Assembly: GCA_023374025.1 (NCBI GenBank)
Contig: SIJG01000054.1
Span: forward strand, 216,895 to 280,894
Source: Heterodera schachtii
Taxonomy: Eukaryota; Nematoda; Chromadorea; Rhabditida; Heteroderidae
Reading direction: 5' to 3'
Length of the DNA stretch: 64,000 bases
Shown one piece after another: positions 11,801 to 27,200 of this stretch. Made by a program: the position numbers and the translations under genes. The notes under the pieces are model-generated. The model made no database searches. It was not told the DNA's origin and saw only the letters and a list, made by a program, of their open reading frames with translations. Positions within the stretch are counted from its first letter, which is position 1, and each line of letters opens with the position of its first letter.

Positions 11801-14800
11801 TAATGTTTTTATTTAATAAATTTTGACAAGTACAAAAAATTGTATTTTGTTTAATTTATTATTAAGTTAATAATTTGATAAATCCAGAAAGACACATAAA
11901 TGATTTTTTAAAATTACTTGCGAAATGTCTATAGAAATTATCATCATGCATTAATTTTTTATATTTTCTAAAAAAATTTATCAATTATATTAATAATTAT
12001 TTCCTTAATTTTACTTAATTAAATTTAATTCATATGTTTTCCTTTTTGTGTTTGTTGAAAAAAATATTATTTTCGACCCATAACTTTGCTTAAAACCAAC
12101 CTGCCAACCTAATTTTAAATATTAATATCATTTGATAACCCTAACTTCTCTATCTATCAGCAAATTTAAAATTTTGTTTTGTTAATTATTAATATAATCA
12201 AAAATAAATTTTGAAGAAACTAATAATGTTGCCTTTTCAATGGAATAATCACAGTGATTTTTAAATTACATTTTGAATAATAATCTTAAGGAAAAAAATT
12301 ATAGTTGTCGTTTTTTTACAATATTTTATTTTTTTTTATTACTTTAAAAAGATAGCATAAAAAAATAAATAAATATTTAAAAATATTTATAATAAATATC
12401 TTTTAACCATTTCAATAATTTTTTTCAAAAAGATTTAAATTATTAATTTTTTCATTTTAAAAAAGGTTAGAGTTTTAAAAGTAAATTTACGAAATTTTTA
12501 TTAATGTCATTCCTTTTCATACAGATTAGACAATAATTTTTATAATTTAGTTGATAATAAATTGTGTATAATGCTCAGCCATTTTTTTCAAAAAAACAAC
12601 CAAAAAAATTTATAAATGAATATAATTAATTTGTAAAATTTTCAATTTAAATGTAAATTATTTAACTATAATTGAAAAAGTAAATGAAGAAGTTAGATAA
12701 TTTCATTAATACCGACCAAATTTATAAGAAAATAATAATTGATAGCTGCTTCTTCTTAATTATAGATATTATATTCTGTTAAAATTCATTCATGAATAAA
12801 ATCTAATTATTATTTTAATAATTTAAACAAATTGCTTATTTGTATTTCAATTCATTTTCTTATTATAATAAAAAATTTGTTTTCAAAACATTTATTTGAT
12901 TTAATTTATTGATTAAATTTTTTATTCAATATTTTAAACAATTATGCGTGTTTTATGGGTTCTTGTATGATTAAGGATTTTGTCTAAAGTTGATGCAAAT
13001 GATTTTTTAAATTTTTTAACAATATCAACTTTTTCTTGAATCTGTTTTAATTTCGAATGATATATTTTTGATTAAACCCTAATTCTTTAATCCATTTTAA
13101 ATTTTGTTTCGATTTGTCCCCAATTTTTTCGTTATTTTTCTTTCAATATGATTACATTCGTTTTAGGAATATTTTCTTTCCTTTTGCTTTATTTTCTCTT
13201 TAAATTTTTTAAATATTCTATTTAAAATAAAAACTTGAAATGGAAATAAAGAATTTAATATATACTAACTTTCGTAAATAAATCTTCTAATATATGCATT
13301 AAAAAGCCCAAAATTACAATTTATATAATAACTTAGATTAAAAATCAAAATTAAAATTAACCAATATAATAAAGAAACTATTCAAAATGAGACCTTATTT
13401 TACATAAAATTATCGGCCTTTATATTCCTTTTCACATGTAATTGAAACCGGTAAAATAAATAATTAAATATTTTTGAACATATCTGCATAAATACTTGCA
13501 ATATACAATTCCAATAAATTTATGAAAATTTTCAATCAGAAAAAATATGATAAGTGATTTAATTAATTATTAACTACAGTATGTTTATCATTTAATGCTA
13601 AAAGTTTTAACAAAAAATATAATCCAAAATAACAATATTTATTCAATTCACAAGCGTCTTAAATTTAAAAAACACGAAAAAATTATATAAACAATAATAA
13701 ATGTGGGAAATTAAATTTATGAATATTAAACAAAATAACAAATAAAGGATCGTGTTTTTTGAACAAGAATTTAATAGTTAAATAAACTGCGAAACTTTTG
13801 ATAATTTAAAACAATCAATCATAATTTATTCATGTATGGAGAATTGGTCCGAAAAGTGAGGCTTTCCCGTAAAAAGAAATAAAAGCAAAAAACAATATAT
13901 TAACATAAAAAATAGAATTAAAAATTTACATAAAAATTCGAAAAATTGAATTCATTAAATTATTTAATGCATAAAACATTGGAACCCAATCTTTTTTTTA
14001 TAAATAATTTTTTTAAATTTAACCCTATTTTTCCGTTTAAATGTGCTTGTTAATCCGCTTCAATGCGACATAAGCAATAAATGTATTATCGCAAAACTAA
14101 ATTTTCGTAAATGTAAGTGATAATTACAAATTAGTTAATGGTATGCTAATACGAAATGTTGGTTCAATTTAAAATAATTTAAGAGACGAAATAATAAGAA
14201 ATATTAAATAAAATAAGGCTGATGTAAGGGAGAACGCAACTGCTTAAAAAAATAGCAAAGATAAAGCTAATACATTGTTATTCTTTTAATATAAAAAAGA
14301 AATTATTAAGCGCATTGGTTGTAAAAATATTGCAAAGATTCTAAGTAAATTAATATTTAAAAAACATATAGAAAAATTAGAATAAATATAAAGTGATAAT
14401 AATTTGTGCAAAAAAGAAAACTTTGACTGATTTTATCATCCAGGACAAGAGAACAAGTTTTAGCACTTAATAAAACAAATATTTTTTAAAATTGAAAATT
14501 CATATATTAATAATTATATTTGGCTAAACAAAATAACATATCAAAAAAATGATATTAGCATTTTAATAGTCAAAAACGAACAATATTTTTCCACCCTTTA
14601 AACAAAATCAATTCAATTAATTGCATGCTTGAAAAACAGAAATGGTAATATATGTTAACAAATGATAAACTGAAATAAAAATAATAATCTAGCTTAAAAT
14701 ATTAAGCTTTAAAAAAAGAAATTTTCATTACTTTAAAATTTCAAATTCAGTTAAAGGAATTACTATTCGGTAATAATTGCTAAAAACAATGATCGAAAAT

Positions 14801-14879
14801 GACCTAAATGGTCTTAAATAATCTTTTAATATTTTAAAAATTAATTTTTGATATCCCATTTTTGAAAAAAAAACTATTT
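8816..14879. other. Long AT-rich region, no gene supported
   Basis: Continuous A/T-rich DNA. The open frame at 9909-10106 (plus) is almost entirely Phe, Leu and Ile and has no domain. Mixed islands occur at 9247-9411 (listed separately), 10395-10425, 11546-11590 (with CTCGTC and GACGAG as a possible hairpin) and 12110-12170. No transposon ends were found. Confidence 0.6.
9247..9411 (+). other. Small ORF, hydrophobic, 54 codons; gene status doubtful
   Basis: ATG to TAA frame of 54 codons beginning MNSGGLIVSLVKVLLY and ending GMLISFCRCLTHLN. The middle, about residues 10-43, is strongly hydrophobic, as for one or two membrane segments. The island has more G+C and fewer stops than the flanks, and a second overlapping frame (9358 on, LLRWDVDIVLSLFDAPELK) is also open for 44 codons. 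Neither resembles a protein I know. In this composition frames of this size are expected by chance, so this is a description of an island and not a gene claim. A reverse-strand copy of the CATGAGAT motif lies at 9349-9356. Confidence 0.15.
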
Positions 14880-15160
14880 TTTGGGGCACATTTTGAAAAA
14901 AAAAATTTGTTATTTTTCACAAAAAATTTCTATAAATTCTTAAAATTTTTGAAAAAATTGTGTAATTTTGGATATTTTTGGGGATATTTAATTTTTTAAA
15001 AATTCTCAAAAAATGCAAAATATGTACGAAAAAATGCGAAAAACTCCAAAATATGTATAAAAATATGTACATATGTAATATGTAGAAAAATCCGAAAATA
15101 TGTAAATAAAAGTCCCAACTTTTGTTCGCAAACCCAAAAAAAGAAAGTGGTTTTCCCACT
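14880..15160. repeat. Possible hAT-type subterminal remnant
   Basis: The stretch contains irregular repeats of AAATATGTA and AAAAATGC (about 15012-15105), followed by AAAAGTCCCAACTTTT and a mixed tail. Reversed, the pattern resembles the CATATTTT/CCATATTTGGCC subterminal arrays at 43855-43905 and 42945-42975. A minus-strand open frame of 80 codons lies across it and is a by-product of the repeats. Neither end could be delimited. Confidence 0.3.
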
Positions 15161-18100
15161 AATTAGGCTATGGAGAATCCAGGAAAAAAATATTTATTTA
15201 CATAAAAAAATGATCCTTACTTATTATATTTATTATTTTGTGGTAGGTGAATGAATTTGATTAATTTATATATTTGTTAACTAAAATTATCATTATTTTC
15301 TTTAAAATATCGATATTAGTTTAAAATTTTAAAATATTTACATTCCAATTTTTCATTGTTTATTTATTTTTATCCATAATAAATAAAATAATCTCTTTAT
15401 TGATTTATTTCACTATATGTTTTTTAGTTTATATTTTAATAAATTTGAGTTAAATTATTTTTAATTTAATTGAGTATATATAATTGAATTGTATTGTTTT
15501 TTCATGCCACCAGACAAATATTTATTGCATTTTAACGATGTCATCTAAAAATTAAGTTATATTTATTCATTATTTTTATAATTTATCAATAAAATTAATA
15601 TATATAATTTCTTTAAACTATATTTATTTTTATTTTTATGGTAATGCATCCAAAATACGCTGAGATTGTGTCTGATTTTATTATTAATAAATGTTTTTTT
15701 TATTTCTCTAAAAATGAATAAATTATAGTAAACGATACATAAGAATTTACTATTTATAATTTTAAAAAATGCATGCCCCATAATGGCAATCGTTTGCTAC
15801 TTTAAAATATATTCTCACTCTATAAATGATTAGAGAATTTAAAAGGAGATTTGTGCATTGTTTAAATAAAAAAGCTTGTAAAATTTATATAAACTTGCTA
15901 AGACCTAAGTATTTTATGGACTGTTTCATTATAAATTCGAGCATAATACATTTGATTTTTGAATTGATTTAAATTAATAATGAATAAATAAGTATAAATT
16001 TATTAAATAATAAAAAATTTATTTTATGCATTGACGTATGATGTAAATATGAAAATATGAAAAAAATAATGCTATTTAAATCAACATCAAATTAAAATAG
16101 TTTTCTATAGAATTGATCATTTTATGAACCTAAAAACCGGATCCTTAATATAAATGAAATTTACTCATTCAATTTATTTGGTTTTTATGTTTGTTAAATG
16201 AAGTAATAAAAAAAAGAAAAAAAACCAATCGGAAAATACAATATAACTAACATATTTAAAAGAATATAATTATTCAAATTATTTTGAACAACCTAAATAA
16301 TTTAACAAAAATAACATGTGCAACATAATGAAAATAAAATTGGAAAATCTACTTCCAATATAAAAAAAAACTCTTTGAAGAACCTAAATGCTGCACCCTT
16401 TAAAGTTTAGAATTATTGAAAAAAAATTTTAATTTTAATAATTTAATAAATATCAACATAATACATTAACGTGAAAAATAAATACAAATAATTAGAAAAT
16501 TAAAATATCGTCAAAATTTTATTATTGTATAATTGCGAGACCAAAACTTATAAATAATTAGTTACGATTGAGACGATTATGAAAATATACATATTACCAG
16601 ACTGAAAAATCTGTTTATGAAAAAAAAATTTAAATTATATTATAAACATCAAATTTTAAATAACTTTCTGAATATATAAAATATTTTTAAAAATAATGGA
16701 TTAAAAATAATTTGGCGATTTTCCAAATAGAAATTAAATTTTAGCTCTAATCAAATCAATAAAGTATTATTTTAATTGCTATGATTAACAAGAATATATT
16801 AATCGTCTTTGTGCATAATGTAACGGCACATCATGTGAAATTGATAATTGAGAGGATTATAAAATACAATTAAAACCAAAAAAATATTTAAATTATTAAA
16901 ATCAAAATATAAAAATAAAATTATGTTTATAATTAATAAAAATTAAAAATGCGTATTGACTTCATTCATAATTAATAATAAATGAATAAATAATTTAATT
17001 ACAATTTACATATGTTTAATAAAATAAAAATAAATAAATGAATTATTTTATTTCGACATCTAACAAAATAATTTTAAAAACTATTAATTACTAAAATAGA
17101 TTAAATAAATTTATAAAACCAAAAATAATGATGAAATTAACAAAAAAATAGTATTCTCGATGAATTAGCCCCCCTAAAAATTTTTTCAGCTGAATAAATA
17201 ATTTAAGGATCAATTTATAATTTTATAATTAACAATAATTTCAAATTTTCATTAAATGAAATAAGTCCAAAATAATTTAATGAAAAATCATAGTAAAATT
17301 CATAGTAATGGCAAAAAAATTTTTACCCGAAATGCACAAAAAATCAGCTGTTTTTTGTATGAGAAATCTTGTTAAATAAATCAATTCAACTTTTAATTTA
17401 AAAAAATATAAGATTCAAAGAAAAATGATGAAAAGAAAGAATTGTTGGCTGATCATAAACCGATAAAAACCGATCAAATATTCGGCGGACTGATTGTCAT
17501 TTTCAAAAACAACCGGTTTTCGAGTCCGGAAACTATGGAAAAAACTTTATTAATAAATTAAATAAAAATTAATTTCATTTTTGTTGCTTTTTTTTTACAA
17601 GCATATTAATAATTAACGCCGTAAAAAATTACGTTAAAAGTAAAAAAATGATCGTCAAGATTCTAAAAATAAATAATTTTTGTTTTTAGTTTTTATTAAT
17701 TTATCGTTTGAAACAAATTTAACACAAAAAATCTCTATTTCATTCATGAATTTTGTGTTGATTAATAATACATTTAATTTTTGTTTTTTATAATAAATGC
17801 TACAATAAAATCATATATTTAGGCTTTAATTGAAGTATAAAGTTAAAATGACGACAAAAACAAAATAGAATTGGTGTGTAGATAAACTTATGATCTTGGT
17901 TCGCTATATGTTAGTTAATTCTTTATTTATAATTAATTTTATCCTTTTCTTGTAATTTATTTTTTTTTTCTCTTGTAATAGAAAAGTTAATTCGGAACAT
18001 TTACGTCGATGAGACTCCTTATACTCATTAAATTAATACCTGGAATAAAATATTTGATTAATTTTCAATTAATTTATATTGTTGAATTTGCTTTCTCAAT

Positions 18101-20829
18101 TTGGGTTATTCTTACTTTTTGAGATTATTATTTTGATATTTTTATTTTATTTGCTTTTTATATATATTTATTATTGATTTTCTTGACATCTTTCATAATG
18201 GTCATCGTTTTTTTGATGAGAAGATATAATATTTAATTGTATTAACTAAATTTAAATATATATTTTTTTCTATTAATTTATGGCAAGAAATCACTATTCA
18301 ACTTTTATTTGTGTTATGTTCTCAAAAATATTGAAATTCAAATTTTTAGCTGATTCCATTTGTATTTAGCCATCTTGTTTTTATCGAACAATTTGAATCA
18401 TTTTTTTAAATCGTTTTTATTGTCAAAAATTTTTTTTTAATTATTAACTTAATAATTAAATTTTACTTGTACTGGTGCTTGATTTGAATTATATATGCTT
18501 GATATGTTATCATTTGCATTAATTAATTATTGTTTTCTTTTATTTATATTTTAAATTAAACTTACTGTTATTTTTTTATTTTCATATATTTAAATTAAAA
18601 ACTATAATTGCGGCTACTTTAAAAGTATTTATTAATATAAAATAGATTTTTCTCTATTTGTGCTTTGTTTTAAGTATTTTATCAGAATCTAAGTTAATGG
18701 GCTTAATTAGATATTTTCATTTTTAATAATAAAAATTAAAATCTATCATATTAATGTAAAGAATTTAAAGATATATTGTTGACTATTAGTTTCAGTAATT
18801 CAATTACGTAAAAAAAATCGAAAACAGCATGCAAAACAAAATTAACTCACACTGTTCGCAATAAAAAAGAAAATAAAAATGTAAATAATTAATAAAATAA
18901 AGAAAAAATTAAAACCAATTTATATTTAAATTTATATTTAAAACGGGTCAGAGGCTATGGTGTAACGATTTATGAAAGCAAGAGGTAAAAAAGAGCAACA
19001 TTAAATAATTTATAAGAAATTAATTTTTTTCTTAAAATTATAAAAAGAAAAATCTTCTAATACTATTTATTTGAAAACAAATTTATTTTTTTTTGCCAAT
19101 GTATGTTTGAGTGGGTAATCAGCTCGAATTGAAAAAAATAATTAATATTGTCATTTATAAATAATCTTAATAAATTTTTAAAAATAATTAACTAATTAAA
19201 GAACATTCAACATAAAAAATTAAGACAACGAAACTTTAAGAAATAAATGGATAACAATCAAATATTGCAAAAAAAAAATATTTTAATTTAGGAATATGTT
19301 ATTCAATTCAGATACAAAGCTAAACAACAAAAAAATAAAATGAAAATACATATTTTTATTATCAAAGATTGATTTATTAATAATAATTTACTTTATAAAA
19401 ATTTAATGAATTTATTCCCTAGCAGATAAAAAACGAACAAAATTCTTTTATTAAAATTAAAGACAAAAAAATACAGATTCATTGTAATAGGTTAAATATT
19501 CTACCCAATTAGCATAAATAAAATCTTTTTAATAATTAATTACCTCAATTATCTAATAAATTATTTAATTAAAATGCATATTGTTACGAAAGCTGCAAAT
19601 TTTTATTGTAATAAAAATAATTTAATATAAATAAATATTTCTCAATATTACTTCAATATTCATGATTTTTTTTTTTGATTTTTTTTGAATAAATTATTTT
19701 TTATGGAAATTAAGAAATAATAATAATAAAAAAATCCATTGCAATATATTTGCTTTATGAATAATTTTTATACTATAATAAATAAAATTAAATGTAATAT
19801 GTATTTTTTATAACTTTTTTTTTCAAATAATGCTTTTTACAATTAATTGACTTTTTCAAAAGCGTTATGATTAATTACAGAAATATTTTCATACAGTTGC
19901 ATAATTTCTCTTATATCAATTATTTATTTGTGTTTTTTACGTTGCTATTTTGAGTGAATGTTTTTATTTAATAAATAAAAAGTTTAATTTAAATTGAATA
20001 TTTATGAATTAAATTGTATTTTCAATAAAATTGTTATGATTTATTTAAACTTATATTTACTTTATTTTCATGAGGAGATGCGTAGATGATTTGTCATCTG
20101 GCGCTGCATTTTCTGTGGGCATTACTTAATATATTAATATGTAAATGCATTTTTAATTTCTCTCTTTCCTAATAATTATTTGCAAATTATATAAATTTAC
20201 TTTTATTTAATGTTTTTGTTACAATTTTATTTAGTCATTAGCGAAAATTAAATTTAAAATTCATTCAATTTTGTTTTCTATATCTAATAATTGCTAAAAA
20301 TTAATGAATATTTGTTAAAGAATTGAATTTTTTGAAACATTAAAATATTTTTTTGACAAATAAATTTCAAAATCGATTTGCAAAATAATTTTTCTATTTT
20401 TTAATTTCTTTTTTTAAGTATTATATGAAAAACTGATTTTCATATTTTATATTACTTTTTTCTATGATTTTTTTATTTTAAGAGATCACATTATTATAAG
20501 TTTTTATATTTGTTTCTTTTTTTTCCAGAAATTTATTGTTCTATATTAATCTATCTCTTATCATTTTATATATTACTTCATTTAGTTTCTAATGTTTATT
20601 TTTCATTTATTTTATTTTATTTACACAATCTACTTTTTTTGTCTTGTTTTCTAACCATTTGACAACACACAGTTTTTAATTTCTTTGTCAAAATTTTTAT
20701 TTTTTGATTCAAAATTTCATAAGAAAATTTATTTTATTTTTTTAGGCTAAACTTGTGAACAATTTTTTGAAGAAAAAAGACCCAAAAAATAATTTCTGAA
20801 CATTCACTTTTTGACTGTAAGGCATAAAA
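15161..20829. other. Long AT-rich region, no gene supported
   Basis: A/T-rich DNA with a chance minus-strand frame at 15563-15781 and minor islands near 15640-15670, 16800-16850, 17440-17530 and 18940-18990. An island at 20070-20129 is open from ATG to TAA for 19 codons (MRRCVDDLSSGAAFSVGIT), notable for low A/T, but far too short to call. No transposon termini seen. Confidence 0.6.
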
Positions 20830-20836
20830 ACAAAAA

Positions 20837-20940
20837 TTGAAAAATGTTGAACCACGCGAGCTCCGACCGATTAGTTCCAACTCCCCGGAAAACTTGACCT
20901 TGACTTTTCTCACTCTCAGCAGAAGGGGTCCAGCAGTTTT
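20837..20940. other. Mixed-composition island of unknown nature
   Basis: About 100 bp with roughly half G+C in an A/T background, containing CACGCGAGCTCCGACCGATT and a pyrimidine-rich part CTTTTCTCACTCTCAGCAG that looks like a splice acceptor. An open frame of 61 codons crosses it but its second half is A/T-derived. It may be a relic exon or transposon piece. Nothing was recognised. Confidence 0.3.
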
Positions 20941-21210
20941 TTTATTATTTTATAAATTATATTCAAATAAAATTAATTATCTATTTTATCATTTTTATTT
21001 ACAATTTGCCTTTTATTCGTAAGTTTTTATTTTGTTTATTAATTTTGTCATACTTAAATGAAATTGTACATTTATGATTGACTTATTTCATTTTATTGTT
21101 TGACTTGAGACATAAAGTCGCATAGTATTAAGTCCATTTTTATTCGGTCTACTTTTATTATATTTTTTTAAATTTCATATGCTTTTACTTTTCTATGTTT
21201 CATTTTAATT

Positions 21211-21260
21211 ATGGGGGCGCAAGAAAATATCGGCGCCGCAAATGTCCGCCAATCGGGGGG
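21211..21260. repeat. GC-rich island with CGCCGCAAATGTC motif
   Basis: A 50-bp patch (GGGGGCGCAAG, then CGGCGCCGCAAATGTCCGCC, then a G run) contrasts sharply with the flanks. The string GCGCCGCAAATGTC at 21233-21246 recurs with one mismatch twice at 56855-56868 and 56881-56894. Probably part of a dispersed element whose limits are not visible here. Confidence 0.5.
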
Positions 21261-24200
21261 AGAGGATAAAAAAAAATTACTTTGAAATTAGAAGATAAGT
21301 AATTTTGCAAAAATAAATAAATTAAATAAATCTGCGCCAAGGATTTTATTTAATTTCAATTTAAGTAATAATAAATTTTAGTTTTTTTTTTCTTTGAAAA
21401 ATCTTTGTTTAGTCCGATCCCAAATGAAATGCAAGTTCAGACTAAAACATTTCGTATTTTAAGATATAAAATTTTTCAAAAAATTTAAAATTTTTCTCCT
21501 GAATTTTTGATAAAGTACCTACATAGATTTTTTTAAAATAGGTTTATCAACTATAATTGCTCTTAATAATTTTTTTTATTAACAATTTGAATAAATGTTC
21601 CAATAGCGAAAAATTTTAAACGATTTTTCATAAAATGAATTCTTTTTTTATTTTAGGTCAGGATTAAATAAAATACGGCAGAATATTCGAATGAACAAAT
21701 AAAAAATTTAAAGCGTTGAAAAGAAAAACTCACAGAAATTGAAAAAAAATAGTTTTTTTTTTAACAAAAGTTTGTATTTAAAATGATTAATTCGACATTT
21801 AGAAATGGAAAAATTTAATTACTTACATTAGATTTATAATTTCAATTCTCTGAGAAAAAAAATTAATATAATATTTTGTAATTTGTAAGTTATTTGTTTT
21901 TTTATATGAGTTTTTTTTTTTAATTTAAGATAATTTTCTTTTTTGTTTTTCTAAATATTTATAAAGAAGTGAATTTGAATTTATAATTGTTAATTGTTTA
22001 ACTTTTTTTTCTCTATTTACAAATAATAAATTTCAACTTTATTTTTTACTTGAAATTAAATATTTATTAAAGAATTGCTCCATTAGTTTCATTTAATCAT
22101 AAGCTAATAGAAATTATTAAAATTGTACTCAATTAATAACTATTAATTATTAAGCATTTAATTATCTTCTTTGAATTGATCGCTACCTAATCTATTTTGT
22201 GTCATAATCTCGTTAGGTGCGCTTTAAAATCCAAGCTGGCGGAGGCAGTTTCTATATCAATAAATATTTTTTATCCTAATAATTAAATATCAAATAAAAT
22301 AAACTTGCTATTGTTTTAAAGATTTTAATTATTATTTTTTTAATATTTTCATTTAAATTAACATTTGATTTTTTGTGTTTCTGTATATAATATCTAAAAT
22401 TTAAAAACTAAAATTCAGAAAATTTGTTTTTAAAAATATTGCATTTTCATATTGAAACTTATTTGTTTTTCTTTTATATTTATTATTTGAAAGATAGAAT
22501 ATTATGGAAAAGAAATATATAAAATTTGGGATAATCCAAAAAATCAAAATATAAGTAATTATTCTATTAAATTCATGAACTTAAAGAACCTTATCGACTT
22601 TAATAATTTTTTCTTTTAATAATTTTTTAAGTAACAAAAATGAATAATATAAGAGTAACATAGATGAATAAAAAATGTTTCCTCATATAAAGAAACTTTT
22701 TGCATTTATTTCATTCACAGCAAAAAAAATGTTTGAGTTTTGGATTATCAAATTTATGAAATGACTACGGCTTGTATTCAACCTTATTCTCGGTTTAAAC
22801 ATTTGGCCATTTTTATTATCCCAGAACCTATATTTAAATTTAATTAACTTCTTCTCTTTTATATTCTTACTTTTTAATATTATTGTTATTAACTTTAGTG
22901 TTTATTATGCAAAATATAATTTTTTGCATAATATCCTTGATTCTAAAATTGTAATTTAATCTTTTGCATTAAAATTTATTTGATTGGGTTTTTTAATTTC
23001 TCATAAATTTTATAAAAAATCACTCTTTTTAAAATGGTAAAATTTGAAATAGTGAAAATTTTGTTTAAGTAATAAAATTAGAGATTTATTTTTTTCTAAC
23101 AGCCATAAATTATGAAAATTTGATAAATAAATTAATTATTTCTTTGTTGTTTTTTAATTTTTATTTATTATAATTTATAGATTCTTTATTTTTATAATTT
23201 ATGAAAACTTTGACATATATTAACTTATTTAAAAATAGGCATTTTAAAAGAAGAGTCATAAATTTTGGTGCAAAACAGCAGTTTATTTTAATTTAAATTT
23301 AAACCAATGTGGGTGCAATAATTAAAGTAGATTCTTGATAAAAAAAAATAAAGAATCTGATAGACATTATAAAAATAATATGTTTCAATCAAATTTCAGT
23401 TTTGGAACAAGAAATATTTATTTCCAATTTATAAAAATATTATCATAATGACTAAAACTATTAAATTACACAATAAAATAAAGTTGAGTGAAGACTATTT
23501 GGAGAATAAAATCAGCAACAAAAAAAAAAGAAAATAAAAAATAAAAAATATCTTAGACAAAAACGATGATAAGAAAAAGAAATTTTCAAAATTCTTATGA
23601 TTAATTTAGTGTGTCAATTTGAAAAAAGAATAATAATAAATTAATGTTGATAACTTATTCTAAAAATTCTTGGCATTTTTCAGTCTTCTCGAAATTTTTA
23701 TATATAAACTCAATTTCGCATTTATAATACCGATTAAAAAATTATCAATAAAAAATAAATTCTTAATGACATCAATTTAAAAAATTATGATAGTAATACT
23801 TTCAAAAGATGAAATATTTCATTTAAATATCAATTTACAATTGCAAATAAATAGAACACAAACATTAATATTTTATAAAAATTAATAATTTTTTAAATTT
23901 TTATCATATAATCGACTATTTTTACTTTTGATTTTTATAATTATAGAAGAGAGAATTTAAATCAGTTCACACAAAAATGTTTTTACTTCTATAGCAAATA
24001 AGAAAATTTAATTTATAAAAGGTAACTATACATTCAAAACTAAAAATTTAATTATTATTGGCAAAAAGAAACTCATAAGCACCAAAAATTTTAAATGTAA
24101 AAATTTTGTATATGGCAATAAATTTCACAAAATAAAAAAGTATATTTATTTAAAATAAAAGATTACCAAAACTAATTTTCTTAGCTACTATAATTTAGTC

Positions 24201-27200
24201 GAATTTAATTACGCAAGGATAATAAATATATCAAACTCAAAAAATTAATAAATAATAATTATATTGTTTTACAAATAAAGTTTTGGGACAAAAAAAAAAT
24301 TTCTCAGTGGAAATGAGGCAATTACAAGATTATAGATAATATAAATTTATCGAGAAAATTATATTTGAAAATAAAAATTAATTTTTATAGACATTTAATG
24401 AAGTTAAGATAAAATATTTTTGAGAATATTAAAGCAAAGACAATGAGTGTACATTTAATATAATCTCGAATTATTAGATTTAGCACTAAATAACGCAGCA
24501 TAATACATAAAACAATAAAATAGTAAATATTTTTTACAAAAAAGTACACCAGACTACAGATAAGAGCAAGCTGACGATGACGAGAAAATATTAACAAAAT
24601 TCATAAATAAATTTTCAATATACAGAAGAAAAAAAACAAAAAACTTAAAAGAGATAAATTAGGAAAAATTAAAAAAATAAACATAAATCTAATTTTTATT
24701 AATTTAAATAAATAAGCATAAATTATTGTTTTCTTAAATTAAATATTAGATTTAAAAACCAAACAATTATAAATGAAGCTAAATAATATATAATTTAAAA
24801 AATAAACTCCTAAAAGATAGATCAAAATTATCATATGCATGAACAACTGCAAACATTGTCAATTAATTTAGTGAAAATAATATTAGTATTTTTACAATAT
24901 TCAAAAATAAAATTTAATATGAATGAGAAAAAGTCTACTATAACTATAAAATAAAATAATAATATTGAAAGATATTTATATATATAATTAGCATTTTCAG
25001 TATTGAGAATGGCTAATAAAAACATTTTGTACATATTATTACATAACATTAATTATATTTAAGTTAATCTAATGGCAAAAACTTCGAAATATCAAAAAAT
25101 CATATTCTTGACTATGTAAAAATCAATCTTTTTCATTTAGATGCTTGAGGCTAAATTTAATTGATTTAATTCATAAAAATAATTTAAATATAAAAATTCT
25201 TTAAATAACAACGAATGCTGCATAATAAATCATATCATCAACTAAATTCCAAATTACCACAATAAATTATAAAATTATGGCATAAAAATATAACAATTTA
25301 GTAATTTTATTTCATAAAGCTAAATTACAGACATTCTACAATAATCTAAATTATTTTAAAGTATGAATTTTCATTATCTGTTGTAATTTAATTTGCCATA
25401 ACAAAAACTGAAATAAAAAGTAAAAGTTTTATGTATTTATTTTCTTTACTTATTTATTTTGGAATTTTTATAATGCAATTCAGTTTATATAAATTACAAG
25501 ATAATTATTTTTAATGTAATAAAATATAATAGAATTTGATTTAATTCCAAAATAATATTATAATGAATTTGCAATGTTTGTTTCATGCATATAAGTCTAT
25601 CTTTTATTGTATTTTTTAAATCTATTTTAGATTAATTAAAATTAATAACACTAATGGCAAAAGAAATTATTAATAAACATAACATTTCAAATATGTAAGA
25701 ATCACAGAAATAAAAAAGGCATTTATTAATATAAAGAGAGTGCACGCCCGACGAAGAGTCATGAAAGAACAATTTTTTAAATTTAATATCAAATAACAAT
25801 TAGATAAATTTACTATTAGATTAAATAAACGGATGCCATTAATTTTTTATATTCAAACATATTATTAAAATAGTAATATAATTTGGTATGCTCTTAAAAG
25901 TTAACTATAAATGATTAATGATTAGAAAATATAAAAAATTAGTAACCAAAAACAGATATATCATCACATTCTAATTAATAATTTTTGGAGTTTTTTTTTC
26001 CACTAAAAATTATCACATTACTTATAAATATTAAAAAATAAAAAATTATTTCAGCGTAGCGAAAACATCAAACTAATATTTTCGTAAAGTTTTTAGAAAA
26101 ACATGCAAAATTTTAGGATATATAAAGGTGAACAACTCTGGTTATATTAATTATTTCAGTTATTTAAGCGTTAATAAAATATAAATCGAAGTATTTTTCT
26201 TGGAAATGTTGTTGATCATAATTAATAAAAATATATTTATTAAATAAATATTTTTTATGGTTTTGTCACTTTTTAAGTTTATCCAATTAAAATTTTTCAT
26301 CGTTATTTCCTCGTTTTGTCCTTTAATTATGTATTATTTCTTGTTTAAAAAATGTCTAAATACATTATTATGAGTATAGCTCAAATAATATACTAAAAAA
26401 ACAAAAAGCAATTTATTGTTATTACACTAAATTCCATCATGGATTAAAATGTTAAGAATTAATTAATTATTTTATTCTTGCAGATTGCACAACTACATTT
26501 TGGGTTGTGCATGTCTTTTTCATTTTTATTTTGTAATTCTATTTAGAGGCTCAAATAATATTTTTTTAAATTCGGATTGTATTAATGCAATTCATAATCT
26601 TAACCATATTGAAAATATACATATATAACTATTTATTTTTTTAAATTTTATATATATATATAAAATTAAGTTTTTGTTTGTAATTGTCATCGAATTTGTT
26701 TATACATTGAAAATTTTGATTAAATTGTTGGTTTATTCGTGGTTCTTTTCCACGATTACGATTAGTGACTCTTTCATTACGTTTAATAGTTAATTTGATT
26801 TTTGGTCATTGTTTCAAACTTTTAGTAGTTTTTTTTATTTTAATTTTTGATTTTTTGTTGTTTTAATTCATGTTTTTTAATTAATTTTTTTATCCTTAGA
26901 GAATAATTTATTTAAAATCCCATAATTATATTTTGTATTTTTAATTGAATAACGAAATTTTCATTTTAATTTTTAAAATTATACATAATGTTTTCTAAAA
27001 CTAAATTTATTTAGATTAATTATTAATTCAAAGTATTTATATTAGAATTTTTGAATAAAGAGTACGTAATTATTTTATTTTTTTTCCTCGGGATGTATGC
27101 TCACTTATGCTTGTGCTGCAAATTTTTTAAAAGGATTGTGCAATAACCAAATTTTGATTATTTTATATTATTTTATTTATTTTAGTGCTTATTTTTCATC

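Noticed and set aside
15914..15930. ACTGTTTCATT, similar to the CTGTTTCA upstream motif of nematode piRNA loci
   Set aside because: Only one clear instance was noticed in 64 kb; no cluster, so it is no evidence of a piRNA locus.
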